A stretch of DNA of 54,858 bases from CAYHWW01 sp964360145 (GTDB taxonomy: Bacteria > Bdellovibrionota > UBA1018 > CAYHWW01). Within the stretch, counting starts at the first letter, position 1; the number at the start of each line of letters is the position of its first letter. The DNA lies in contig CAYHWW010000004.1 in assembly GCA_964360145.1 (NCBI GenBank), positions 1 to 54,858 of the forward strand, in the 5' to 3' direction. Of the stretch, positions 29,666 to 36,743 are shown in pieces. Under the pieces are notes generated by a model. It was given only the letters and a program-made list of their open reading frames with translations. It had not been told where the DNA came from and did no database searches. A program made the translations under genes and the position numbers.

Positions 29666-30769
29666 TTGGCGGAGCTTCCTATTTAAGGGCTCTGAATAGA
29701 AACGCGCGATGAGTTCCGCAATAACAGCGGAAACCAAGAGAAACGTGGCAAACCATAAGGGTTTCACCGCATAACTTGTGTCTTCGTGCTTTAGAACCGT
29801 CCGCATGATCGCCAGGACAATGATGTGAAAGAGGTAAAGTTCGTAGCTATTTTTGCCAAACCAACGAATGACACCCAGCGGTCGGTCTAGGATTTGCCAC
29901 CGGATCGGCTCAGTGGTTCTCGACAGAAGGATGGCCGCTGTTGAAAGGGAGACCAACGAAATGCCTATGACTGCGTTGGCATAGATCCCTTTGTAAAAAT
30001 ACACCGCAGTAATCGTGACGGCTGCTATGGCGGTAACAATCCGAGAACCAGTCTTTGAAAGTGACTTTCCACTCCCCAGAATGGCAGCGATGCAACCGAT
30101 GGCAATGCTGTCGAAGCATGAAAGGTAGCCATGCATGGCCACGATATCGTTTTCCAGGTGCTGGGCGCGGAAAATCGGCCCGATCAGAGCGAACAGCGCC
30201 AAAACGGAAAGAATTACTGCCCTCTTCCTTAGAGAAATACAGAGAATTGGAAACGCCAGGTAGAAGACCTCTTCCACTGACAGGGACCACAGCGTGTTAA
30301 GGCAGTAGTTAAACCAGCCAAACTTTTCCATCAGTACGTTGTGAGTAAAGGTCAAAACCGAGAGAACCGTGACAGCAAGTGACGGCATAGCCTTGTCGTT
30401 CTGGAAAATCTCTAAACCTGCCCACCCCAGGGAAACGACAGCTCCAAGCATCAGCGCCAGGCTTGGGATGATTCGAGCAAAGCGGAATGAGTAGAAGGAG
30501 CGCAGGCTGACTCGACTGAGTTCACCAAATCGAGAAAGCGTCGTAGACGTGATCAAGAAACCGGAAATCACGAAAAAGATCGTGACGCCGTAGTTCCCGT
30601 TCCTGCCAAGGCGGCGCATAAATTCCGCAGACAAAATGTCGGCAAAGAAGCCGTGATCCATTCTGTAGGTCAAGTGAAAGTGATGGATGAGCACAAGCAG
30701 AATTGAAATGCCGCGCAAAATATCCACCGTCCGATCTCGACGGCTTGAAGAAATAGGTCTTGTGCTCAT
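29636..30769 (-). CDS. Acyltransferase family 3 (OafA/YrhL-like), membrane
   Basis: 377 residues, about ten membrane helices, with the family start R-x-x-x-V-D-I-L-R-G-I-S-I-L-L-V-L-I-H-H (catalytic His region) and F-F-V-I-S-G-F-L-I-T near residue 65. These enzymes O-acetylate or otherwise acylate LPS, peptidoglycan or exopolysaccharide. The last nine or so residues (S-A-C-S-G-S-K-D-S) are encoded opposite the nitrilase fragment, so the original C-terminus may have been replaced at the junction. Confidence 0.9.
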   Translation of the reverse strand: MSTRPISSSRRDRTVDILRGISILLVLIHHFHLTYRMDHGFFADILSAEFMRRLGRNGNYGVTIFFVISGFLITSTTLSRFGELSRVSLRSFYSFRFARIIPSLALMLGAVVSLGWAGLEIFQNDKAMPSLAVTVLSVLTFTHNVLMEKFGWFNYCLNTLWSLSVEEVFYLAFPILCISLRKRAVILSVLALFALIGPIFRAQHLENDIVAMHGYLSCFDSIAIGCIAAILGSGKSLSKTGSRIVTAIAAVTITAVYFYKGIYANAVIGISLVSLSTAAILLSRTTEPIRWQILDRPLGVIRWFGKNSYELYLFHIIVLAIMRTVLKHEDTSYAVKPLWFATFLLVSAVIAELIARFYSEPLNRKLRQSACSGSKDS

Positions 30770-31030
30770 TGGTATGAAGGTAACATTGGGGTTCTAAGAT
30801 GAGAATCCAGCATAACCAAGAATATCTTAGTGCCAGCCTATGCCGGCAATGGAACTAGGTGCCTGAACTGAAGAGCCAGACGTGTGAGGAGCGGCAGCAG
30901 GCTAAGAAGGCACTTCAAGGCCGTGATGAGCTTACTCTGACGACGGCCGCGGTTGATGCGGATCCTGATGAAGTAAAAACTCAGAAAATCGTCCCATCTG
31001 GAGCCCATTAGTTAGTAGCCGCACCAGACT
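30770..31030. other. Intergenic stretch with a short open segment
   Basis: No gene I can support. A 50-codon open segment on the plus strand (30859-31011, GTG start, preceded directly by a stop) has plausible coding composition but no recognisable family and no ribosome-binding site; it may be the tail of a lost gene. Confidence 0.3.
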
Positions 31031-31035
31031 TGTTA

Positions 31036-31064
31036 ACACTATTAGAATAGCGTGTTAATAGTGT
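31036..31064. promoter_or_regulatory. Inverted repeat operator upstream of the antitoxin
   Basis: ACACTATTA at 31036-31044 and TAATAGTGT at 31056-31064 form a perfect 9-bp inverted repeat with an 11-bp spacer, in an AT-rich stretch just before the toxin stump. This is the expected place and form of an autoregulatory operator for a ribbon-helix-helix antitoxin. Confidence 0.5.
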
Positions 31065-31067
31065 ACT

Positions 31068-31151
31068 GTGGCGCAATGGCAATTTGTCGACTGGCTTCTT
31101 GAGACATCCTCCTTTGAGTTCGAGTGGGATCAGTGCAAGGCCTGCACATAA
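31068..31151 (+). pseudogene. BrnT-like toxin stump
   Basis: A GTG-initiated frame of 27 codons reads Q-F-V-D-W-L-L-E-T-S-S-F-E-F-E-W-D-Q-C-K and then stops. The F-E-F-x-W-D segment is the N-terminus of BrnT-family ribonuclease toxins, which normally continue for about 70 more residues. It sits just upstream of an antitoxin gene in the usual toxin-antitoxin order. I infer an internal deletion that removed the toxic core. Confidence 0.5.
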
Positions 31152-31168
31152 GAAGGAAAGGAAGCAGT

Positions 31169-31411
31169 ATGAAGAAATCCTACGCAAAATCTCTGAAAAA
31201 CTATGAGGAGCCCTTTGAGCTCGAGGCCGAGAAGATCCTTGCCGCCATGAAGCGCTACAAGGACTCACGGAAGAAGCCCACAAGCGTCGCCTTAGATGAG
31301 AAAACCATCGAGGAACTCAAGCTCGTTGCCGAGAAGCTGGGCATTCCTTATCAAGTATTGATTCGAGTGCTGATCTTGGATGGCCTGGAGCGCCTCAAAA
31401 AGGCAGCGTAA
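31169..31411 (+). CDS. CopG/BrnA-like ribbon-helix-helix antitoxin
   Basis: 80 residues from ATG 31169, which has GGAAAGGAAG upstream. The C-terminal half shows a strand followed by two helices (P-T-S-V-A-L-D-E-K-T-I-E-E-L-K-L-V-A-E-K-style pattern, then G-I-P-Y-Q-V-L-I-R), the RHH fold of CopG antitoxins, preceded by a basic helical region that normally embraces the toxin. The upstream toxin gene is only a stump, so this is probably an orphan antitoxin and repressor. Confidence 0.75.
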   Translation: MKKSYAKSLKNYEEPFELEAEKILAAMKRYKDSRKKPTSVALDEKTIEELKLVAEKLGIPYQVLIRVLILDGLERLKKAA

Positions 31412-31412
31412 A

Positions 31413-31757
31413 ATGCCTAGGCTAACCGTCCGTCAGCAAAAGTGGGCAATACGAGTCGTCGCCATTCTCTTTGTCGTCCTGTGCGCAAACACCCTGAGGC
31501 GAATGGCCGAGACTCCCGAGATCCATCGGAAAATCATCGGTGGTTTGATAACCTCATTGGTCCTAAATGCCGGCCTTCTCTTGAGCTCATTCCCTCATAG
31601 AAGCTGGATTCGACACTCCCTCGGGGTGCTATTGATCCCTTCGGCTTTAGGCGTCGCTTTTGTGCTGGCTGACTATCACCTTATACTGTCCGCCTTCTCC
31701 ATCGTGTTTCACATCTGGCTTGTCGCCTGGCTATTTATGAGGCGGGTTACAGCATGA
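31413..31757 (+). CDS. Small membrane protein, unknown
   Basis: 114 residues starting two bases after the antitoxin stop, with three or four hydrophobic segments (about 12-28, 42-60, 66-84, 87-107). The stop overlaps the start of the next, frameshifted gene by four bases (ATGA). Not recognised; pairing with the following gene suggests a partner or immunity-like role, which is inference only. Confidence 0.55.
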   Translation: MPRLTVRQQKWAIRVVAILFVVLCANTLRRMAETPEIHRKIIGGLITSLVLNAGLLLSSFPHRSWIRHSLGVLLIPSALGVAFVLADYHLILSAFSIVFHIWLVAWLFMRRVTA

Positions 31758-32400
31758 AAACTCCCTCTGCATTGCGTGATGAGGCCGAAGCTGAAGCGTA
31801 CCAGTACTTCGACGAGAATATTCGCGAACTTCCCAAAAATCCGGACGGAACGATCAATACATCCGCCCCGGGATTCCACGATAATGATGTCGATGCATTC
31901 CGGCACGCTACGTCAGCGGAGTTTTCACCCAGGAGTATAGTGAGACAGCAGCGGATATCTTCGGAAGATTGAACGAGTTTTTTGGTCCCGACCTCTACTC
32001 GAACTCCGCGGACCCACGTTCTTTGAATATGGATCTGTGGAACAATAGAGTCGGCAGAAAATACGGAGATAAATCAAAGATCCGGGCGACTCTGTTGAAA
32101 AAGATTCAGCAGGCCCTTGAAGACGGAGAACTCATTACCGACCTTGCTGATCGCCGTAACTATCGGGGGGCTCGGAGCAACCCGGAACGAGCATCCAAGC
32201 CAATCGTTGCTATCAAGGAAGACAAGAATGGCCGCAATGAGCTATTCTTTGACATCGTCAAAAAGCAAGTCTTCACGCTTGCTGCGTTTCTGGAGCAAAT
32301 CGATGCCGGCGAGTACCCCGGCTACGTTGTTAAGAATGTTCGCGGGAAACCGACGCCCGTCTCAAAACCTGACAAGCGCAGAACCAACAACATCGGTTAG
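31754..32400 (+). pseudogene. Frameshifted gene with D-x-F-R-H-A motif
   Basis: The first frame (31754 to 31972) contains D-V-D-A-F-R-H-A-T-S-A and then loses sense; the minus-one frame continues with V-F-T-Q-E-Y-S-E-T-A-A-D-I-F-G from 31921 to a stop at 32400, including M-D-L-W-N-N-x-V-G-R. Read together they form one protein of about 215 residues. One missing G near 31918 explains the break. The D-x-F-R-H-A / D-L-W-N-N-R pattern occurs in an uncharacterised family whose name I am not sure of. Could be a true pseudogene or a sequencing error. Confidence 0.6.
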
Positions 32401-32645
32401 CCTCGGCTAACGTAAAAGAAAACCGCATCCCGCGCTCAGCCACCACTCAGCCAAAACTCAGCACACCGTCGTGATGGCCACTGATTCCGTGTGATGCTTC
32501 CAGCGAAGCGACATCGATAAACCCTTGAAGCCCAAGGTTTTAGGTTTTCGATGGTTACGGGGTTTTGAGGGAAAGAGTCTTGAAAAAAATGGTCGGGGAC
32601 ACGCCAATGTGGCCGAACCGTTGATCGTGGTGCGTGAGCATCCGG
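32401..32645. other. Intergenic region without supported gene
   Basis: Contains short open stretches on the plus strand but no start with a ribosome-binding site and no recognisable protein. Nothing else supported here. Confidence 0.4.
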
Positions 32646-32649
32646 CGCG

Positions 32650-32900
32650 GTGGACACACTAATGGGCCGCCGCATAGCTGCCGTCGAGGAAGAGGAAAAA
32701 GCTACTTGGGGTGATCTGCAGCTCATCGCCATCAAAATCCGGGGGATTGGTTTTCTGCTCGAACGGCAAAAGGCCGACGACTGCCAGCCCCTGGACTATG
32801 AAGAGCTGCTTGAGGGGGGGGTATGGTGGTCCGGGAGCTAGGGGAAGAGGCTAGCAGCGTGGCCACAGAGCTTGAAGAAAGCGCCTTAAACAAGGCTTGA
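32650..32900 (+). pseudogene. Small gene broken at a G8 tract
   Basis: A frame starting at GTG 32650 (or ATG 32662) runs for about 55 codons, acidic then basic, to a run of eight G at 32814-32821, after which it stops quickly. With one G fewer the frame would continue as M-V-V-R-E-L-G-E-E-A-S-S-V and end at a stop just before the hicA promoter, giving about 80 residues of uniform composition. Family not recognised. The break may be phase variation, mutation or a homopolymer sequencing error. Confidence 0.4.
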
Positions 32901-32926
32901 CACAATGATATCACATTTGATATCAT
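32897..32926 (+). promoter_or_regulatory. hicAB promoter with embedded palindromic operator
   Basis: TTGACA at 32897-32902 and TATCAT at 32921-32926 are 18 bp apart. Between and over the -10 lies a perfect palindrome, ATGATATCA at 32905-32913 and TGATATCAT at 32918-32926 with a CATT spacer. This is the arrangement expected for autorepression by HicB. The promoter position excludes the ATG at 32925 as the hicA start. Confidence 0.65.
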
Positions 32927-32945
32927 GCAAAACAGGGCACGCATC

Positions 32946-33191
32946 ATGACGAAACACGACAAACTGCTCCAGAAGCTGCGCCAAGGAAGCATCGACGCCA
33001 AAGAACTGATAACGCTTTTGAAGCAAGAGGGCTGGACCCTCGACCGCACCAAAGGAAGCCACGAAGTTTGGATCAAGGGCCCACAGACCTATGTGCTCGC
33101 CACGCACACGAAAGACCTAAAGCCCTATCAACGCCGGGCGGCCCAGGAACTGCTCTTGAAGGAGGACCACGATGAAGAAGAAAAAGATTGA
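32946..33191 (+). CDS. hicA: HicA-family mRNA interferase toxin
   Basis: 81 residues from ATG 32946 with the HicA double-stranded-RNA-binding-like fold: K-E-L-I-T-L-L-K-Q-E-G-W, R-T-K-G-S-H-E-V-W with the catalytic His, and H-T-K-D-L-K-P near the end. The family cleaves mRNA under stress. It overlaps hicB by 20 bp. An upstream ATG at 32925 falls inside the predicted -10 box. Confidence 0.85.
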   Translation: MTKHDKLLQKLRQGSIDAKELITLLKQEGWTLDRTKGSHEVWIKGPQTYVLATHTKDLKPYQRRAAQELLLKEDHDEEEKD

Positions 33192-33513
33192 GTTGAAATA
33201 CCGCCTCGAAATCAACTGGAGCCCCGAGGATGATGCCTTCGTCGTGAAAGTCCCCGAACTCCCCGGCTGCATGACCCATGCAGAGACGCCCGAGAAGGCC
33301 GTACACATGGCCCAGGAGGCCATCGAGGGTTACATTGAAAGCCTTGAGGCGCGCGGGCTCCCCGTGCCTAAGCCCCTTGCCGAAAAACGCTTCACGGGAA
33401 AGATCCCTCTCCGCATCGACCCCAACCTTCACCGCGACATTGCTGTGAAAGCCGAGATTGAAGGCGTGAGCGTCAATCGCTTCATTGAGAGAAAACTTAA
33501 AAAGGCCGTGTAG
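33172..33513 (+). CDS. hicB: HicB-family antitoxin
   Basis: 113 residues. The N-terminal degenerate RNase H-like HicB domain is seen as W-S-P-E-D-D-A-F-V-V-K-V-P-E-L-P-G-C-M-T-H and A-x-E-A-I-E-G-Y-I; the C-terminus (about 80-113) is a ribbon-helix-helix with R-I-D-P-N-L-H and N-R-F-I-E-R-K-L. A GGAGG site precedes the ATG. It should bind HicA and repress the palindrome at 32905-32926. Confidence 0.9.
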   Translation: MKKKKIELKYRLEINWSPEDDAFVVKVPELPGCMTHAETPEKAVHMAQEAIEGYIESLEARGLPVPKPLAEKRFTGKIPLRIDPNLHRDIAVKAEIEGVSVNRFIERKLKKAV

Positions 33514-33549
33514 CTGGCCCTCTGTGTCCGGTATGGACCTTTAGTAAAA

Positions 33550-33596
<47 letters not shown>

Positions 33597-33689
33597 AGTC
33601 AGCCCGAGAGAGCTCTAAGCCCCCGAAATAACTCAAATACCCTTACAGAACGCGAGATTTGCGCTGTTTTTTCGCATCTCTCCCTTTCC

Positions 33690-33851
33690 GTTCGGATCCG
33701 TATCTTTCTGCAACTCTACGCCACTTTGTGCATCGCCGGTGCGACCCAGCGCCGCATGGCCACAGAGCGCGTACTTGCAGTGCTGGATCGGCTTGTTGCT
33801 GGCGTGCGGTCGTCTGACGACGACGGGAGCGCCACCATGCCACCACCATAA
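33690..33851 (+). pseudogene. Possible tyrosine-recombinase C-terminal stump
   Basis: The plus-strand frame reading L-Q-L-Y-A-T-L, then A-T-Q-R-R-M-A-T-E-R-V-L-A-V-L-D-R-L, resembles the end of a phage-type integrase, where the catalytic Tyr sits in a Y-A-H/T-L motif before a helix of this pattern. It stops at 33851, seven bases before a hairpin. The location beside the tRNA fragment is where integrase genes usually lie. Upstream catalytic boxes are absent. Tentative. Confidence 0.35.
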
Positions 33852-33858
33852 AGCACAA

Positions 33859-33881
33859 AGCCCGGTCTTTTGGACCGGGCT
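33859..33881 (+). terminator. GC-rich hairpin after the integrase-like stump
   Basis: AGCCCGGTC (33859-33867) pairs perfectly with GACCGGGCT (33873-33881) around a TTTTG loop, eight bases after a stop codon. The downstream T run is short (TTTT at about 33892), so it may be a weak terminator. Confidence 0.5.
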
Positions 33882-33948
33882 CTGAGTTGCGTTTTAAACC
33901 TTTTGACGGAGCGGCTGTATCGAGCAGCTGCCTCGCCCTCACTTACGT

Positions 33949-33970
33949 CGAGTCTACTTTTGTAGACTCG
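33949..33970. promoter_or_regulatory. Palindrome upstream of parA
   Basis: CGAGTCTAC (33949-33957) and GTAGACTCG (33962-33970) form a perfect 9-bp inverted repeat around TTTT, 59 bp before the parA start. It could be a partition centromere-like site or an operator for autoregulation. No ParB-like gene was seen. Confidence 0.45.
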
Positions 33971-34029
33971 CGCGCGTGCCATTCCATATTCTTCGGGATC
34001 GGCACACGAGTCAATACAGAAAGACATCT

Positions 34030-34848
34030 ATGACATCGTGCCCAGTGATCGCAGTTGCGAATCAAAAAGGCGGCGTCGGCAAAACGACCACCGCCATCAA
34101 CCTTGCTCAAGCTTTGGCCCTTCAAGACCTGAAGGTCTTGCTCGTTGACCTCGACCCCCAGGGGAACGCTTCCCAGGGCGTGGGGGTGAAGCTTGAATCT
34201 ATTCAGGGGTCGGTTGCCGATTTGATCCGCTCAAAAGAGTACCCTGCGGCGTCATGCATCTACCGCGGCGACGGCCTGGACCTGCTCCCCGCTACCCCGG
34301 CACTGTCTCGCGTGGAACGAGAGATGGTGGGCCTGACCAACTCAGAGCTGCGCCTCAGCCAGCGGCTGGCGTCCCTGCGAGAACAATACAGCGTCGTCAT
34401 CATCGACACGCCACCCACCTTTGGGCCGCTGATGAACTCGGCGCTTAATGCGGCGGATCGCCTGATCGTGCCCGTAGATTCGAGCTTCTTCGCGTTGCTC
34501 GGCATCAAGGAGCTGCTCACCGAGATTGAAGAGATCCGCGCCGGAACGAACCCCAGGCTATCAGTGCTGGGGTACCTGCTGACGCTTACCGACCCCACGA
34601 ACATCGCCAATCAGGCCCGGGACACCCTGCTCGAGAGCTTTGGGGCGCAGGTCTTTGAGACTCGCATACGACGTTCAGTGAAGCTCAAGGAAGCCCCGGC
34701 TTTAGGCAAGACGATCTTCCACCATGCTCCAGACTCTGCTGGTGCCCGCGACTACCTGGGGCTCTGCGTGGAGGTCATGACACGTCTGGGCATCGGCGAG
34801 GCCACAAGCACTGCTCCGCGCCTCACCGTAGTTGGAGGTGCACCATGA
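34030..34848 (+). CDS. parA: ParA-family ATPase (plasmid partition type)
   Basis: Deviant Walker A K-G-G-V-G-K-T-T-T at 13-21, D-L-D-P-Q-G-N-A-S and I-I-D-T-P-P are the ParA signature; 272 residues, no N-terminal HTH, as in chromosomal-type or type Ib ParA. It positions plasmid or element DNA, or controls copy number. I use ATG 34030; the frame opens further upstream to 33976. It overlaps the replication-initiator-like gene (ATGA), so partition and replication genes are coupled. Confidence 0.92.
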   Translation: MTSCPVIAVANQKGGVGKTTTAINLAQALALQDLKVLLVDLDPQGNASQGVGVKLESIQGSVADLIRSKEYPAASCIYRGDGLDLLPATPALSRVEREMVGLTNSELRLSQRLASLREQYSVVIIDTPPTFGPLMNSALNAADRLIVPVDSSFFALLGIKELLTEIEEIRAGTNPRLSVLGYLLTLTDPTNIANQARDTLLESFGAQVFETRIRRSVKLKEAPALGKTIFHHAPDSAGARDYLGLCVEVMTRLGIGEATSTAPRLTVVGGAP

Positions 34849-36035
34849 GTAAAGAAGAGCTCAAGACCGCCCTCTCTGGTTTAAACGTAAGCCGCCCGCT
34901 GAAGATCGCGGCCACGGCCCCTGTATTTCAGGCGCCTGAACCTGTGGGGACAGCAGGAACCCAGGTTCAATCTGAACCTGGGTTCACCACAATCCCAGAG
35001 TCAAAAACACCCCCGGTTCAAAATGAACCCAGGATTGAGCGCAGCAGCGGACCACGGGCAGCAACACCGCAAGACGATGCCGTGCTTCTACAACGCGAGT
35101 TGCACGACAAGTTGGCGACGGGTTACACGCGGCTGCCCAACGCGCTGTTGATGAATATGCTCGTGGGGGATCTGGGCAAGAATGAAGTGCGGTTGCTGCT
35201 CCTCATCGCCCGGCTCACCCTCTCCTTTGATCGTGAATTCGTGAAGTTATCCAAGGGTGTGGTGAAGCGCTACACGGGCATGCAGGGGAGGGCCATGCTC
35301 GATGCTTTTGGCGTGCTCGAAGAGCGTAAGCTCATCAGGAAAGTGACGGGTGATCACAAGTCGCCCAACCAGTATGCGCTCACTGCCGAGGTCACTACGG
35401 CAGGCCCCAGCCCGGGTTCAAAACGAACCCAGGTTCAAAATCCACCCCAGGTTCAGAATAGCACCCAGGGGTGGGTTCAAAATGAACCCCCTAGAAAGGA
35501 TAATCTAGAAATATACAAAAACTCTCTCTCTCAACAACCTGACTCGGTACGTGATTACTTCGCAGCACCGATGACCGCACGGAAGCGTGAGAGTGAGTGG
35601 TTGGCCTACCAGGGGCTTGTCTCGCAGTTCGCGCTGGCCGATGTGGCGCGGGCGCTGGAGCATGTGCGCCGTCACGGGCTGCCCGGCAGCAAAGAGCCCT
35701 GCCATTCGCCCATGGCTTTTCTGAGCATGGGCATGGGCCAGGTGCTTGCTGCACTGAACGGCGCGAGGGTGGGGGCAGAGCGCGTGCGTCTCGAAGCGGT
35801 GGAACGGGAACGGTCTGTGCAGCAAGAAGTCTGCGAATTTCAGGCCGACGCTGCCCAGGCACGCGAGCGGGAGGCGGCCTTTACAGCAGCATTCCCCACA
35901 GCGGCCGAGCAGACCGCCCTGATGGCCAAGTATGCTGCCGAAAACCGTCTCCTCACTCCTAGCGGGCCCATTGCGCGACGGCTCGCCATCGCGGATTGGT
36001 GGGAGCGAACGCAATCCATGCGGGTGGTCTCATGA
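34845..36035 (+). CDS. Phage O-like replication initiator (winged-helix) carrying internal iterons
   Basis: 396 residues. About 85-185 resembles the N-terminal domain of phage replication protein O: G-Y-T-R-L-P-N-A-L-L, then L-G-K-N-E-V-R-L-L-L-L-I-A-R-L-T and a winged-helix tail. Residues 37-62 and 190-215 are low-complexity V-Q-N-E-P/Q-V-Q-N repeats encoded by palindromic DNA repeats. The C-terminal part is rich in Arg, Glu and Ala and helical. With a DnaB-like helicase encoded at 40542-41705 this suggests a lambda-type O/helicase-loading scheme. It overlaps parA and the next small gene by four bases each. Confidence 0.7.
   Translation: MSKEELKTALSGLNVSRPLKIAATAPVFQAPEPVGTAGTQVQSEPGFTTIPESKTPPVQNEPRIERSSGPRAATPQDDAVLLQRELHDKLATGYTRLPNALLMNMLVGDLGKNEVRLLLLIARLTLSFDREFVKLSKGVVKRYTGMQGRAMLDAFGVLEERKLIRKVTGDHKSPNQYALTAEVTTAGPSPGSKRTQVQNPPQVQNSTQGWVQNEPPRKDNLEIYKNSLSQQPDSVRDYFAAPMTARKRESEWLAYQGLVSQFALADVARALEHVRRHGLPGSKEPCHSPMAFLSMGMGQVLAALNGARVGAERVRLEAVERERSVQQEVCEFQADAAQAREREAAFTAAFPTAAEQTALMAKYAAENRLLTPSGPIARRLAIADWWERTQSMRVVS
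34957..35525. repeat. Palindromic iterons and AT-rich tract inside the initiator gene (candidate origin)
   Basis: Two clusters share the core GGTTCA-N3-TGAACC. Cluster 1: a perfect 13+3+13 palindrome at 34957-34985 (arm GAACCCAGGTTCA) and a 6+3+6 copy at 35015-35029. Cluster 2: near-palindromes or half-sites at 35414-35430, 35432, 35450 and a 7+3+7 palindrome at 35473-35489. Directly after the last copy, 35491-35525 is AT-rich with an inverted repeat CTAGA/TCTAG. This resembles ori-lambda, which lies in the O gene. Confidence 0.6.
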
Positions 36036-36238
36036 GCAAGGACAAGATCGCCCATGACTTGCTCTTCACCTCCCATGAGCTGAATGCCCTGGCGGACCTC
36101 TTCGAGCCCTACGGCGAGCACTGCCTTTCTCGGGTGGGGGCCGAGGGCCTGGCGATCATGCTTCGTAGGATAGCGAAAAGACTGAGAAAGCATTCGATTC
36201 AGCTTGAGGAGGCAGGTCACAACCATGAAAACGAGTGA
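36032..36238 (+). CDS. Small hypothetical protein in replication operon
   Basis: 68 residues from ATG 36032, overlapping the initiator stop by four bases. Mostly helical, with a basic R-R-I-A-K-R-L-R-K-H stretch near the C-terminus that could bind nucleic acid. Not recognised. Confidence 0.5.
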   Translation: MSKDKIAHDLLFTSHELNALADLFEPYGEHCLSRVGAEGLAIMLRRIAKRLRKHSIQLEEAGHNHENE

Positions 36239-36281
36239 ACGCCTGGACTTCACTAAATATATTGCCCACTTACGCTATGGC

Positions 36282-36287
36282 TATAAT
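36282..36287 (+). promoter_or_regulatory. Predicted -10 box of the RES-Xre operon
   Basis: A perfect TATAAT lies in an AT-rich segment; a weak -35 (ATATTG) is 17 bp upstream. It supports a toxin-antitoxin start downstream, at ATG 36351. Confidence 0.4.
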
Positions 36288-36350
36288 TTGGCTAATATCT
36301 GGTCAAGCTGTGGTATTCCTATGCCGAAACAATATGCAGGAGTGAAAAAT

Positions 36351-36743
36351 ATGACGACCGCCGCCGCACGCAACATCTTCGCCAATGTGCCTCAAAGTAA
36401 CCACCTGCACTTTCTAGATGGCGGTGCCTCCTACCCCAAAAAGGTGGCTGAGTTTCTCAAGCTCACCCAAGAAGACGTGGCTCATGCCGTGGGCGTGGCA
36501 AGATCCACCGTGCGCTATGACGAGCGCATTTCCCCTGAGGTCGAACAGCGGCTCATGGAAATCGGCACCATCTGTGAGATTGTCGCAAACTACTTCAAGG
36601 GTGACGTTCAAAAGGCGGCGCTCTGGTTCACCATGACCAACCCGTTGCTGGGTAATGTGAGTCCCCGCGATCTCATCCGCTTCGGCAGATACAAGAAGCT
36701 CATGCAGTTTGTGTTGAATTCAATTGCCGGCAACACTCCGTAA
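36351..36743 (+). CDS. Xre/MbcA/ParS-type antitoxin (DUF2384) of RES-Xre system
   Basis: 130 residues from ATG 36351, preceded by AGGAG at 8-bp spacing; the frame is open further upstream to 36204. The N-terminal half has an Xre-like HTH (F-L-K-L-T-Q-E-D-V-A-H-A-V-G-V-A) and the C-terminal half the DUF2384 toxin-binding domain ending N-P-L-L-G-N-V-S-P-R-D-L-I-R-F-G. It neutralises the RES toxin encoded immediately downstream. Confidence 0.85.
   Translation: MTTAAARNIFANVPQSNHLHFLDGGASYPKKVAEFLKLTQEDVAHAVGVARSTVRYDERISPEVEQRLMEIGTICEIVANYFKGDVQKAALWFTMTNPLLGNVSPRDLIRFGRYKKLMQFVLNSIAGNTP

Noticed and set aside
31910..31930. Programmed ribosomal frameshift
   Set aside because: No slippery heptamer or downstream structure typical of programmed shifting was seen; a one-base loss is the simpler explanation.
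33716..34027. 103-codon minus-strand frame
   Set aside because: It crosses the hairpin at 33859-33881 and the parA-upstream palindrome, has no ribosome-binding site, and overlaps the plus-strand integrase-like frame.
34957..35489. GGTTCA repeats as a transcription-factor operator only
   Set aside because: They lie deep inside a coding region, in two clusters next to an AT-rich tract and within an O-like gene, which fits an origin better; not excluded.
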